From the NCBI GenBank assembly GCA_942490985.1, contig CALNYW010000007.1, forward strand, positions 186,001 to 250,000: DNA of 64,000 nt, given 5' to 3'. This document shows, piece by piece, positions 1 to 8,473 of the stretch (within the stretch, counting starts at the first letter, position 1; each line of letters begins with the position of its first letter). Under the pieces are notes generated by a model, which saw only the letters and a list, made by a program, of their open reading frames with translations, was not told where the DNA came from and ran no database searches. The DNA comes from Thiosocius sp942490985. GTDB taxonomy: Bacteria > Pseudomonadota > Gammaproteobacteria > Chromatiales > Chromatiaceae. Both the position numbers and the translations under genes were made by a program.

Positions 1-450
1 AGAAACCGTCGAACACGGCCACGAGAATTTTGGACTGCCACTAGACGACTCGGAACGGGAACTCGACGATCGCCTGCAGACTGGCGAGTCGACGACTGAT
101 CTCGCGCTTCCGTTCCACCAACTCCTGACGCGATGGCTTCTTCGACGGCCTGCACCAGATGGGACCGGCGTCCGGGTCACTCGCAAACAGGTTGCGTCTG
201 TTGTTGGTGTACATCAGTCGATGTTGGTCGATGCCGGCGCAGCGGGCGGATGTTGGCATCAGCACAAATATGAGTCGCCGCGTGTTCTCGGTCAGATTCA
301 TCACGCCGGTCTTCCACGTTGCGCTGACAATCGGAAGCCCTGGACTGTGCGTCCGCAAACCCCGAACTACTTGCCGAGTGGCGGCTGCTCCTGTTTCAGG
401 CGCTCCGATTGGTACCTATTTCGGTACCTATTTATTTCTTGCCCAAAGAA
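1..450. other. Left-edge region without a supportable gene
   Basis: The reading frames here are short and resemble no family I recognise. The only visible structure is a tandem 11-bp repeat, GGTACCTATTT, at 411-421 and 423-433, just outside the terminator of the tRNA-Pro operon. Sites beside tRNA 3' ends are common integration points, but no integrase or attachment-site copy of the tRNA end is seen. Confidence 0.4.
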
Positions 451-479
451 AAAGGCTTAGGTTATTCACCTAAGCCTTT
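451..479 (-). terminator. Rho-independent terminator after tRNA-Pro
   Basis: A 12-bp perfect stem (AAAGGCTTAGGT and its complement) with a 5-nt loop. On the minus strand it is followed by a T-rich tract; on the plus strand ATTTTTA follows, so it could work both ways. It closes the tRNA-Pro transcript. Confidence 0.85.
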
Positions 480-487
480 ATTTTTAT

Positions 488-564
488 TGGTCGGAGCGGA
501 GAGATTCGAACTCTCGACCCCCACAACCCCATTGTGGTGCGCTACCAAGCTGCGCTACGCTCCG
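488..564 (-). tRNA. tRNA-Pro (anticodon GGG)
   Basis: The reverse strand folds as a full cloverleaf with acceptor stem CGGAGCG/CGCTCCG, a D-arm, anticodon stem CCACA/TGTGG, anticodon loop ATGGGGT giving anticodon GGG, and T-loop TTCGAAT. CCA is encoded. It follows ihfA and the MerR gene, the same position as in Pseudomonas-type genomes. Confidence 0.95.
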
Positions 565-621
565 AAACTAAGGGGACGCATCCTAGGGATGCCGTGTTAC
601 GTTGTCAAACCGGCGCGCGTC

Positions 622-981
622 TCAGGCCTTGAGAATCGCCAGCACTTCCTCAAGCTCGCTACGTAGCGCCCTCACCAACTCCCCGGGCGGCGCCTCTTCG
701 TGCTTTGGTCCATCCCCCGACAGTTGCTGTCGCGCGCCACCGATCGTGAAACCTTGCTCGTAGAGTAGGCCACGAATACTTCGGATCATCTCGACGTCGT
801 GACGCTGGTAGTAACGACGATTGCCACGCCGCTTGACCGGCTTGAGTTGCGGAAACTCCTGCTCCCAGTAACGCAGCACATGCGGCTTAACCTGGCACAA
901 CTCGCTGACTTCACCGATCGTGAAGTACCGCTTACCCGGTATGGGGGGCAGTTCGATATTACTGCTGTTTGGATCCAGCAT
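622..981 (-). CDS. MerR-family transcriptional regulator downstream of ihfA
   Basis: A 119-residue DNA-binding protein. The winged helix-turn-helix is at about residues 18-85: YFTIGEVSELCQVKPH, then LRYWEQEFPQL and RRGNRRYYQRHDV, which match the MerR signature. A short C-terminal helix (RALRSELEEVLAIL) probably dimerises. There is no cysteine-rich effector domain, so it is not a metal sensor of the MerR/CueR kind. The start overlaps the end of ihfA by about 20 bp, so it is probably translated from the same message. Orthologues sit between ihfA and tRNA-Pro in many gammaproteobacteria; their target is generally unknown, and no operator can be assigned here. Confidence 0.88.
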   Translation of the reverse strand: MLDPNSSNIELPPIPGKRYFTIGEVSELCQVKPHVLRYWEQEFPQLKPVKRRGNRRYYQRHDVEMIRSIRGLLYEQGFTIGGARQQLSGDGPKHEEAPPGELVRALRSELEEVLAILKA

Positions 982-1261
982 AGGCCTCTACTCGCGCCTT
1001 TAATTTCTGACCCGGTCGAAAGGTCACAACCCGTCGGGCAGAAATGGGTATCTCTTCACCGGTTTTCGGGTTGCGGCCGGGCCGCTGTTTCTTTTCCCGA
1101 AGATCGAAATTGCCGAACCCGGAAAGCTTGACCTGGCGGCCGTTCTCGAGCGACATACGAATCTCTTCGAAGAACATCTCGACCATTTCCTTGGCCTCGC
1201 GCTTATTGAGGCCAAGCTCCTCGAACAGGTGTTCGGCCATTTCTGCCTTGGTCAATGCCAT
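959..1261 (-). CDS. ihfA: Integration host factor subunit alpha
   Basis: A 100-residue nucleoid protein that pairs with IHF-beta and bends DNA sharply at specific sites. The sequence is nearly canonical: MALTKAEMAEHLFEELGL at the N-terminus, VKLSGFGNFDLREK in the dimer core, and RPGRNPKTGEEIPI, the beta-arm with the intercalating proline. The ATG at 1261 is chosen because family members begin MALTKAE and a GAGAG ribosome site lies about 10 bp upstream. The frame could be opened three codons earlier with TTG, which is less likely. It starts 6 bp after the pheT stop, so pheST and ihfA form an operon as in E. coli. Confidence 0.97.
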   Translation of the reverse strand: MALTKAEMAEHLFEELGLNKREAKEMVEMFFEEIRMSLENGRQVKLSGFGNFDLREKKQRPGRNPKTGEEIPISARRVVTFRPGQKLKARVEAYAGSKQQ

Positions 1262-1266
1262 GGGCT

Positions 1267-3645
1267 TCAATCTCTCAGTTTCGCGTCGAGTTGCTGGGCG
1301 AGTGCCGTCAGGACCTGCTCGCTTGCTTGCTCGACCTCCATGTCCGTAAGCGTGTGGGAAGATTCCTGTAAAATCAAGCTTAAAGCTAGACTTTTTAGAC
1401 TGGAATCTATGTTTTCCCCAGTATAGACATCGAATAGCTTTATGTCTTTAACGATCGCCGGCGCGGCCTCGTGGACACAGTCCCGTACCGCCTGGTAAGT
1501 CACGTCTTTGTCGACCAGCAACGCGAAGTCACGCTTGATCGATGGAAACTTCGACAGGGGCTTGAACTGCGGGATTTGCCCCAGGCGCAACGGCAGCAAG
1601 TCGATCTCAAAAACGAACACGCCCGGCGGCACATCCAATGCCTTTTGCGCCACGGGGTGCAGCAAGCCGATCCAGCCGACGACGTCGTCGCCACGCAGCA
1701 CCTGCGCGCACTGTCCCGGATGTAGCGCCGGATGCTCCGCCGTAACAAAGCGGAACTCCACCGGGTTGGCCACCTGCCGCAGCACCAGTTCCAAGTCGGC
1801 TTTCAAATCGAAGAAATCGGATTTACGCGAAGCCTGGCCCCACTGCTCTGCAGCAACATCGCCGTAAAGCAAACCGGCCAGTTTCGGGTGCTGCTGGATC
1901 TCATTGCCGGTCCGCACAAACGTCAGCCCGCTTTCAAACACCCGCACACGCGACTGCTGTCGCGCCAGATTGTTTTTCAGCGTGTGGACCAGACCGGGCC
2001 AGAGACTGGCGCGCATGACAGACATCTCGGCCGAAATCGGGTTGGCAAGTTCGATGGCCTCGACATCCGGGGTCACCACAGCGGCGACTTCCGGCGCAAT
2101 AAAGCTGTAGGTAATAGCCTCTTGATAGCCGCGATTGACCAACAGATGCTTGGCATCGATCAGGTTGAATTCCGCTTCCGGGCGGACCGCAAAGCTGACC
2201 GACGCGGAGCTCAGACTGGCGGGGATATTGGCATAGCCGTAGACACGACCGATCTCCTCGATCAGATCGGCCTCGATCGCGATATCGAAACGTGCACTCG
2301 GCGCCACCACCGTCCAACCGTCTGCACCCTCTTCGACCTGCATGCCCAGCCGCGTGAGGATATCAACGATGGTTAGGTCATCAATCTCGACACCGAGCAC
2401 GCGTGCGACGCGTCCGCGCCGCAGTGCGACCGGCTGGCTACGCGGTAAGGCATCGTCGTCAGCGAACTCGGTAATCGGCCCCGCAGCCCCACCGACGATC
2501 TCGATCGCCAACGCGGTCGCGCGCTCCATTGCCTTACGTTGCAGCGCATAATCGACGCCGCGCTCAAACCGGTGCGATGAATCCGTATGCAGGCCGTAGC
2601 TGCGCGCCTTGCCGGCAATAGCCAACGGCGAGAAGAAAGCCGATTCCAGCAGGACATCGCTTGTCGATGCCGTCACGCCGGATGCCTCGCCGCCCATAAT
2701 GCCGGCGATCGCCAGTGGTTTGCCATGATCGGCGATCACCAACGTGTCCTCGCTCAGCACAACCTCGTTGCCATCCAGCAGCACCAGTGTCTCGCCGCTG
2801 TGCGCCATGCGCACCCGGATGCCGCCCTCGAGCTTCGCGAGGTCGAAGCCGTGCATCGGCTGGCCAAGCTCGAGCATCACGTAGTTGGTGATATCGACCA
2901 CCGGCGATATCGCGCGGATACCGCTACGCCGAAGTTTCTCCACCATCCAATCGGGGGTCTGTGCGGCCGGATCGATGCCGCGCAGGATGCGACACAGATA
3001 ACGCGGACAGGCGGCGGACGCCTCAACGTCTACCGAGAACGTATCGTCAATCGACCCGACAACCGGCGTCACCTTGGGCTCGCAAAGCTGAGCCTGATTC
3101 AGCACGCCGACTTCACGCGCGATACCGCCCAGACTCAGACAGTCGGCACGATCGGGGGTAAGGTCAACATCGACACAGGCGTCATCCAACGCCAGGAACG
3201 CGCGAAAGTCTTCGCCCACCGGCGCATCGGCAGGCAAAACCAGAATGCCGTCCGACGACTCCGCCAGACCCAGTTCAGCGGCCGAGCAGATCATCCCGAG
3301 CGATTCGACACCGCGCAATTTGGCCTTCTTGATCTTGAAGTCACCCGGCAGCACCGCACCGACCGTTGCCACCGGCACCTTCATACCGGCCGCGACGTTT
3401 TTCGCACCACAAACGATCTGTGACGGCACATCGTTCCCGATGTCGACGCTGCACACGCTGAGCTTATCGGCATCGGGGTGTTGCTCGCGGCTCAACACAT
3501 GACCGACAGTCACCCCGGTAAACGGCGGTGCCGCTGGCTCGACTGCGTCGACTTCGAGGCCAGCCATGCTGAGCTGATCAGCCAACTGCTCGGTGGTCAC
3601 ATTCGGATTGACCCACTCACGCAGCCACGCTTCGCTGAACTTCAT
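1267..3645 (-). CDS. pheT: Phenylalanyl-tRNA synthetase beta subunit
   Basis: A 792-residue subunit of the cytoplasmic (alpha-beta)2 enzyme that charges tRNA-Phe. Visible parts, in order: N-terminal MKFSEAWLREWVNP; an EMAP/OB-fold tRNA-binding domain at about 38-148 (GHVLSREQHPDADKLSVC); the B3/B4 editing domain at about 210-390 (GQPMHGFDLAKLEG); B5 at about 400-475; the catalytic-like core; and a C-terminal ferredoxin-fold anticodon-binding domain at about 697-791 (FPSIKRDFALLVDKDV). The length is typical of the family. It lies about 100 bp downstream of pheS and runs straight into ihfA. Confidence 0.98.
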   Translation of the reverse strand: MKFSEAWLREWVNPNVTTEQLADQLSMAGLEVDAVEPAAPPFTGVTVGHVLSREQHPDADKLSVCSVDIGNDVPSQIVCGAKNVAAGMKVPVATVGAVLPGDFKIKKAKLRGVESLGMICSAAELGLAESSDGILVLPADAPVGEDFRAFLALDDACVDVDLTPDRADCLSLGGIAREVGVLNQAQLCEPKVTPVVGSIDDTFSVDVEASAACPRYLCRILRGIDPAAQTPDWMVEKLRRSGIRAISPVVDITNYVMLELGQPMHGFDLAKLEGGIRVRMAHSGETLVLLDGNEVVLSEDTLVIADHGKPLAIAGIMGGEASGVTASTSDVLLESAFFSPLAIAGKARSYGLHTDSSHRFERGVDYALQRKAMERATALAIEIVGGAAGPITEFADDDALPRSQPVALRRGRVARVLGVEIDDLTIVDILTRLGMQVEEGADGWTVVAPSARFDIAIEADLIEEIGRVYGYANIPASLSSASVSFAVRPEAEFNLIDAKHLLVNRGYQEAITYSFIAPEVAAVVTPDVEAIELANPISAEMSVMRASLWPGLVHTLKNNLARQQSRVRVFESGLTFVRTGNEIQQHPKLAGLLYGDVAAEQWGQASRKSDFFDLKADLELVLRQVANPVEFRFVTAEHPALHPGQCAQVLRGDDVVGWIGLLHPVAQKALDVPPGVFVFEIDLLPLRLGQIPQFKPLSKFPSIKRDFALLVDKDVTYQAVRDCVHEAAPAIVKDIKLFDVYTGENIDSSLKSLALSLILQESSHTLTDMEVEQASEQVLTALAQQLDAKLRD

Positions 3646-3749
3646 TGGTTCTTCCTGGTTCGGTTTGGTTTCGTTGGTTCCGATTGGCAGGCGCCGCCCG
3701 CCTTATTCAGGCCCGCTCTTCGCCGGGCAGGTCTGACCCTGTTTGAGGC

Positions 3750-4772
3750 TCACGCGAACTGCTTAAGGAAACGCAGATCGTTTTCAAAGAAAAGTCGCAG
3801 GTCATTCACGCCATAGCGCAGCATGGCAAGACGCTCAACGCCCATCCCGAACGCGTAACCAAGATACTTTTCGCTGTCGATATCCACGTGACGGAAGACT
3901 TCCGGATGGATCATTCCGCAGCCCAGCACCTCGAGCCAGCCGGTATGGCTGCACACGCGACAGCCTTCCCCGCCGCACATCACGCACTCGATATCGACCT
4001 CGGCCGATGGCTCGGTAAACGGAAAGTAGGACGGCCGGAAACGGACCGCGAGGTCGTCCCGTTCGAAGAAGCTGTGCAGGAACGCATTCAGGATGCCTTT
4101 GAGATCGGCAAAGGTGACGCGTTCATCGACAAGAAATCCTTCGACCTGGTGAAACATCGGGGTATGGGTCAGATCTGAATCACAGCGGTAAACCCGACCT
4201 GGGGCGATCACCTTGACCGGTGGTTCGGCGTCTTTCATGAATCGAATCTGCACCGGTGAGGTATGCGTGCGCAGCAGCAGGTGCTCGTCGAAATAGAACG
4301 TATCGTGCATCGCCCGGGCGGGATGGTGCGACGGGATGTTTAACGCTTCGAAGTTGTGGAAGTCGTCCTCAATCTCAGGCCCTTCGGCTACCTCAAACCC
4401 GGCACTGGCAAAAAAACGCTCTATCCGCTGCATGGTGCGCGTAACCGGATGTAGCCCGCCCTGTTCGGCGTTTCGTCCGGGCAACGTCACATCGATGCGT
4501 TCCGAGGCAAGGCGACGCGCGAGGTCAGCGGCTTCCAATTCGCCTCTACGGTCTTCCAACAAAGCCTGGAAGCCTTGCTTGGCTTTGTTGATGGCTTGGC
4601 CTACCGCCTTACGCTCGTCGGCCGGCAATTTGCCGAGCTGTTTCAGTCGCTCGGTAAACAGCCCGCTTTTGCCAAGGTACTGCACCCGCACCTCATCCAA
4701 AGCCCGCAGTGTGTCGGCAGCGCCGACAGCGGATTGGGCTTGCGAGAGTAGATCTTGAAGATCATCAGTCAT
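3750..4772 (-). CDS. pheS: Phenylalanyl-tRNA synthetase alpha subunit
   Basis: A 340-residue catalytic subunit that forms phenylalanyl-adenylate and transfers Phe to tRNA. It has an N-terminal coiled-coil arm (about 1-90) and the class II core: HPARAMHDTFYF (motif 2 region), TSPVQIRFM, YRCDSDLTHTPMFHQVEG, and motif 3 GMGVERLAMLRYGVNDLR near the C-terminus. Length and termini match the bacterial family. No strong Shine-Dalgarno is seen before the ATG at 4772. A hairpin with a T-rich tail lies upstream at 4875-4910 and may attenuate pheST. Confidence 0.98.
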   Translation of the reverse strand: MTDDLQDLLSQAQSAVGAADTLRALDEVRVQYLGKSGLFTERLKQLGKLPADERKAVGQAINKAKQGFQALLEDRRGELEAADLARRLASERIDVTLPGRNAEQGGLHPVTRTMQRIERFFASAGFEVAEGPEIEDDFHNFEALNIPSHHPARAMHDTFYFDEHLLLRTHTSPVQIRFMKDAEPPVKVIAPGRVYRCDSDLTHTPMFHQVEGFLVDERVTFADLKGILNAFLHSFFERDDLAVRFRPSYFPFTEPSAEVDIECVMCGGEGCRVCSHTGWLEVLGCGMIHPEVFRHVDIDSEKYLGYAFGMGVERLAMLRYGVNDLRLFFENDLRFLKQFA

Positions 4773-4874
4773 GAGAAGAAGGACTCTTGGTTCCGATCAC
4801 GAACGGCCGCCTGTCACGGCTCGGCCGATGCTTTCCGGATGGTGGAAACGACGCTCGTCAACGCCGCCAAAAAG

Positions 4875-4910
4875 AGAAGGGGGAAAACCGATTGGCCTTC
4901 CCCCTTTCTT
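4875..4910 (-). terminator. Terminator or attenuator between rplT and pheS
   Basis: On the minus strand AAGGGGGAA pairs with TTTCCCCCTT across a loop of about 12 nt and is followed by CTCTTTTT. It sits about 100 bp before pheS. In E. coli pheST is controlled by attenuation in this interval. I could not identify a Phe-rich leader peptide with confidence, so simple partial termination after rplT is equally possible. Confidence 0.65.
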
Positions 4911-4958
4911 TACCCGCGCAAGCGACGCCAGGCCGACAAGCCTGGCACGCCTGGACGC

Positions 4959-5318
4959 TCAGTTCGCGAGGGCCGCCTTGGCTTTATCAGCCAGTTGCTC
5001 AAACGCCGGCATGTCATGCACGGCGATATCCGCAAGCATCTTTCGGTCGACTTCGATGCCGGCCTTATTCAGGCCATCGATGAAGCGGCTGTAGGAAAGC
5101 CCACACATCCGCGCACCGGCATTGATGCGTTGAATCCACAGCGCACGAAACTCACGCTTCTTCACCCGGCGGTCGCGATAAGCATATTGCCCTGCCTTGA
5201 TGACAGCCTGCTTCGCAACGCGATAGACCTTGCGACGGGCACCGTAGTAGCCCTTGGCCGCCTTCAGCACTTTTTTATGTTTGGCATGCGCCTGCACACC
5301 ACGTTTCACTCTTGGCAT
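4959..5318 (-). CDS. rplT: 50S ribosomal protein L20
   Basis: A 119-residue, very basic assembly protein of the large subunit. It is canonical over its whole length: MPRVKRGVQAHAKHKKVLK, GYYGARRKVYRVAKQAV, RDRRVKKREFRALWIQRIN. In E. coli L20 also represses its own operon by binding a site that mimics its rRNA target. It starts 20 bp after rpmI, so the two are cotranscribed. An A/G-rich ribosome site precedes the ATG. Confidence 0.98.
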   Translation of the reverse strand: MPRVKRGVQAHAKHKKVLKAAKGYYGARRKVYRVAKQAVIKAGQYAYRDRRVKKREFRALWIQRINAGARMCGLSYSRFIDGLNKAGIEVDRKMLADIAVHDMPAFEQLADKAKAALAN

Positions 5319-5337
5319 TGTTCAGTCTCCCGTGGGT

Positions 5338-5532
5338 TCAGGCGTAAGGAATCATACGGCGCGCCGCAGCCACGTCGTGCTTGTGCAGCATCGATGGCGA
5401 ACGCAGCTGGCGTTTACGCTTGGTGGATTTCTTCGTCAGAATGTGACGACGATGAGACTGATTGCGCTTAACGCCCCCGGCGGTAATCCGGAAACGCTTC
5501 GCGGCACCACGGTTGGTTTTTATCTTTGGCAT
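5338..5532 (-). CDS. rpmI: 50S ribosomal protein L35
   Basis: A 64-residue basic protein of the large subunit that begins MPKIKTNRGAAKRFRITAGG and ends HKHDVAAARRMIPYA, both typical of the family. It is preceded by a strong ribosome site (TTAGGAG) and lies between infC and rplT in the conserved order. Translation of L35 and L20 is coupled in E. coli; the short 20-bp spacing here fits that. Confidence 0.97.
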   Translation of the reverse strand: MPKIKTNRGAAKRFRITAGGVKRNQSHRRHILTKKSTKRKRQLRSPSMLHKHDVAAARRMIPYA

Positions 5533-5651
5533 TTTTTTCTCCTAACTCTGAGGTTTCTACGGCAGACAACCCAGGCAATGCCGATTGGCCCGATCGTCTG
5601 TTGAGCCGGCGTTATTTGCCGGCGCATAAATTGTGCAGATGGAGCAGCGCT

Positions 5652-6179
5652 TTACTTGGCCTTGCGGGGCCCGAGCACCATGATCATCTGCCGGCCTTCC
5701 ATCATCGGCCGCTGCTCGACCTGCGAAACCGCTTCGAGGTCCGCTTCGATTTTCTGCAGCAACTCGAGGCCACGCTCGCGGTGGGCATGCTCTCGGCCAC
5801 GAAACCGCATGGTCACCTTGGCTTTGTCACCGTCTTCCAGGAAGCGCGTCAGATTGCGCAGCTTCACCTGGTAATCGCCGATGTCGGTGCCGGGTCGGAA
5901 TTTCACTTCCTTGACCTGCACCTGTTTCTGCTTTTTGCGTGCTTCCTGCTTCTGCTTTTTCAGTTCGAAAACAAATTTGCCGTAATCCATGATCCGGCAG
6001 ACCGGTGGCTCGGCGTTGGGCACAATCTCCACGAGATCCAACGACGCTGCCTCAGCAGACGTCAGGGCCTCTTCGATGGTAACGATGCCAACCTGCTCAC
6101 CGTCTTTGTCAATCAATCGAACTTCACGCACGGTGATATCGCCATTAAGGCGATTCCGCTTCTCGGGTTGTCTGGCGAT
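5652..6179 (-). CDS. infC: Translation initiation factor IF-3, with probable ATC start
   Basis: IF-3 binds the 30S subunit, prevents 50S joining and proofreads the start codon. The N-domain (about 1-80) includes DKDGEQVGIV and AEPPVCRIMDYGKFVFE; a Lys/Gln linker (KKQKQEARKKQKQ) follows; the C-domain has KEVKFRPGTDIGDYQVKLRNL and ends GRQMIMVLGPRKAK. No ATG fits the start. A GTG at 6131 would remove the conserved beginning, whereas an ATC at 6177-6179 lies 9 bp after GGAGG and restores residues ARQPEKRNRLNGD, giving 175 residues. Non-standard AUU/AUC starts are the known basis of infC self-control, because IF-3 discriminates against them. Confidence 0.93.
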   Translation of the reverse strand: MARQPEKRNRLNGDITVREVRLIDKDGEQVGIVTIEEALTSAEAASLDLVEIVPNAEPPVCRIMDYGKFVFELKKQKQEARKKQKQVQVKEVKFRPGTDIGDYQVKLRNLTRFLEDGDKAKVTMRFRGREHAHRERGLELLQKIEADLEAVSQVEQRPMMEGRQMIMVLGPRKAK

Positions 6180-6224
6180 AGCCGTCTTCCTCCAACAATC
6201 TAAACTTCAGCCTGAACAACAAAT

Positions 6225-6252
6225 AAAGCACCGGCGCCAGCCAGTGCTTTTT
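6225..6252 (-). terminator. Hairpin between thrS and infC
   Basis: An AAAGCACTGG/CCGGTGCTTT stem with a 6-8 nt loop. On the minus strand it is followed by a T-rich stretch (ATTTGTTGTT); on the plus strand TTTTTG follows. It probably reduces read-through from thrS into infC, which may have its own promoter. Confidence 0.5.
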
Positions 6253-6315
6253 GCGTGTCAGGCCACTTTGGTACCAGCCACCAGGGGGTCTGCTGGTGCC
6301 GGTCCTCGCCGCAAG

Positions 6316-8229
6316 CTAGAGCCGTGACGCGATATCGGCGTCGAAGCGTTCGACCAGCGCATCAAGGCTGATCGATCCCAGGTCTTCGCCACTGCGGGTT
6401 CGTACCGCCACGCTGCGATCTTCTTTCTCGCGATCGCCTACGACAAGCAGGTAGGGCGTACGCTGCAACGTGTGCTCGCGGATCTTAAAGCCAATCTTCT
6501 CGTTTCTCAAGTCAATATCCACCCTAAAGCCTTTATCCTGAAGACTTTTTACGACCTCCTCACAGTAGTCGGCCTGCCGATCGGTGATGTTCATCACGAC
6601 TGCCTGGATTGGCGCGAGCCAGAAAGGCAGCGAACCCGCGTAGTGCTCGATCAGGATTCCGATAAAACGCTCGATCGAACCGAGGATCGCCCGGTGCAGC
6701 ATGACCGGGGTCTTTTTGCTGTTGTCTTCGGCGATGTAGGTGGCACCGAGACGCTCCGGCATCGAGAAATCGAGCTGGATCGTGCCAAGCTGCCAGACCC
6801 GATTCAGACAGTCACGCAGCGAATACTCGATCTTTGGGCCGTAAAAGGCACCCTCGCCCGGTTGAAGCTCCCAATCCAGCCCCCGCTCGTTGAGCGCATT
6901 CTCAAGTGATTTCTCAGCTTTATCCCATAACTCGTCTGATCCAACACGTTTTTCTGGTCGAGTTGACAGCTTTATCAAGACATCGTCGAAGCCAAAATCC
7001 CGGTACACCTCAAACAATAGGTCACTGAACGCCAACACCTCGGGCAGGATCTGCTCCTCGGTGCAGAAGATGTGCGCGTCATCCTGGACGAAGTTGCGAA
7101 CGCGCATCAGGCCATGCAGCGTGCCCGACGGTTCATTGCGGTGACAGGAGCCGAACTCCGCCAGCCGCAGCGGCAAATCACGATAGCTCTTCAGGCCATG
7201 GTTGTAGATCTGGATGTGGGCCGGACAGTTCATCGGCTTGATCGCGTAGTCACGATTTTCCGAGTGTGTCGTGAAGATCATGTCGCCGAACTTGTCCCAA
7301 TGGCCCGACTTCTCCCACAGCGACCGGTCGATCACCTGCGGCGTGTGAACTTCCTGGTAGCCGTGATCGCGCAACTTTTCGCGGATGTACTCCTGAACCG
7401 CGAGATAGATACTCCATCCCTTGTGGTGCCAGAACACCATGCCCGGCGCTTCGTCCTGTGAGTGAAACAGATCCAGCGACTTGCCAAGCTTTCGATGGTC
7501 GCGCTTTTCAGCCTCCTCGAGACGATGCAGGTATGCTTTTAATTCGCGTTTGTCTCGCCAGGCCGTGCCGTAGATGCGCTGGAGCATCTCGTTGTTGGAA
7601 TCGCCCCGCCAGTAGGCACCGGCGAGCTTCATCAGCTTGAATGCCTTGGGCAGCTTGCCAGTGCTCGGCAGATGCGGTCCACGGCAGACATCGAACCACT
7701 CACCTTGACGATAAATGGACACTTCCTCGCCGTCCGGGATGATGTCTTCGATGATCTGCACTTTGTAGTCTTCGCCGATATCGGCGAACAACTCCCTGGC
7801 TTGGTCGCGTTCCCAGACCTCGCGCTGGATGGGCAGATCCCTACCAACGATCTCGCGCATGCGATCCTCGATCTTCTTGAGGTCGTCTGGGGTGAATGGC
7901 TCATCGCGCGCAAAGTCGTAGTAGAAGCCGTCTTCGATCGCCGGCCCAATAGTCACCTGGGTGCCGGGATAAAGCTCCTGGACCGCCTGCGCCATGACGT
8001 GTGCAGCGTCGTGGCGAATGAGTTCGAGCGCTTCTTCGCTCTTACCAGTGACGATCGACAGCTCGGCATCGGTCTCGATCGTGTGCGACACGTCGACCAG
8101 GTTGCCGTCGACCTTCCCGGCCAACGCTGCCTTGGCTAGACCAGGGCCGATATCGGCGGCTACCTCAGCGATGGTGACCGGATTGTCGTAGACGCGGCGT
8201 GAACCGTCAGGGAGCGTGACAGCAGGCAT
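6316..8229 (-). CDS. thrS: Threonyl-tRNA synthetase
   Basis: A 637-residue class II enzyme that charges tRNA-Thr. It has an N-terminal TGS domain at about 1-61 (MPAVTLPDGSRRVYDNPVT), the editing domain with HDAAHVMAQAV at about 73-83 and the partner Cys region before DRICRGPHLPS-type sequence, a catalytic core at about 240-535 with MNCPAHIQIY (zinc-binding Cys) and RNEPSGTLHGLMRVR, and a C-terminal anticodon-binding domain (VVGDREKEDRSVAVRTR). Length and domain order are standard. It is the first gene of the translation cluster on this strand. Confidence 0.98.
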   Translation of the reverse strand: MPAVTLPDGSRRVYDNPVTIAEVAADIGPGLAKAALAGKVDGNLVDVSHTIETDAELSIVTGKSEEALELIRHDAAHVMAQAVQELYPGTQVTIGPAIEDGFYYDFARDEPFTPDDLKKIEDRMREIVGRDLPIQREVWERDQARELFADIGEDYKVQIIEDIIPDGEEVSIYRQGEWFDVCRGPHLPSTGKLPKAFKLMKLAGAYWRGDSNNEMLQRIYGTAWRDKRELKAYLHRLEEAEKRDHRKLGKSLDLFHSQDEAPGMVFWHHKGWSIYLAVQEYIREKLRDHGYQEVHTPQVIDRSLWEKSGHWDKFGDMIFTTHSENRDYAIKPMNCPAHIQIYNHGLKSYRDLPLRLAEFGSCHRNEPSGTLHGLMRVRNFVQDDAHIFCTEEQILPEVLAFSDLLFEVYRDFGFDDVLIKLSTRPEKRVGSDELWDKAEKSLENALNERGLDWELQPGEGAFYGPKIEYSLRDCLNRVWQLGTIQLDFSMPERLGATYIAEDNSKKTPVMLHRAILGSIERFIGILIEHYAGSLPFWLAPIQAVVMNITDRQADYCEEVVKSLQDKGFRVDIDLRNEKIGFKIREHTLQRTPYLLVVGDREKEDRSVAVRTRSGEDLGSISLDALVERFDADIASRL

Positions 8230-8473
8230 GACTATCTCCGTTTTCAGTGGTGGCCCCTACCAAAGGCCACGTGAAGAGATCGAGCGCTAGAGCAGATCTC
8301 GGTTAGAATTCGGCCGACAGTATAAAGTCTTACCTCGCCCGATACATCGACGGGTGAGCGCCTGCCGTAGCGCTCGAGCCAAGAATGCGAGAGTATCTGC
8401 CGATGAATCCTGACCGTCTGCCACCATCGACTGCTGCCGCTGGCCTCGATAGCGGCGCAGCGGCCGCCCCCAG

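Noticed and set aside
411..433. Tandem GGTACCTATTT repeat as an integration site
   Set aside because: No integrase and no duplicate of the tRNA-Pro end are present; two copies of an 11-mer are insufficient evidence.
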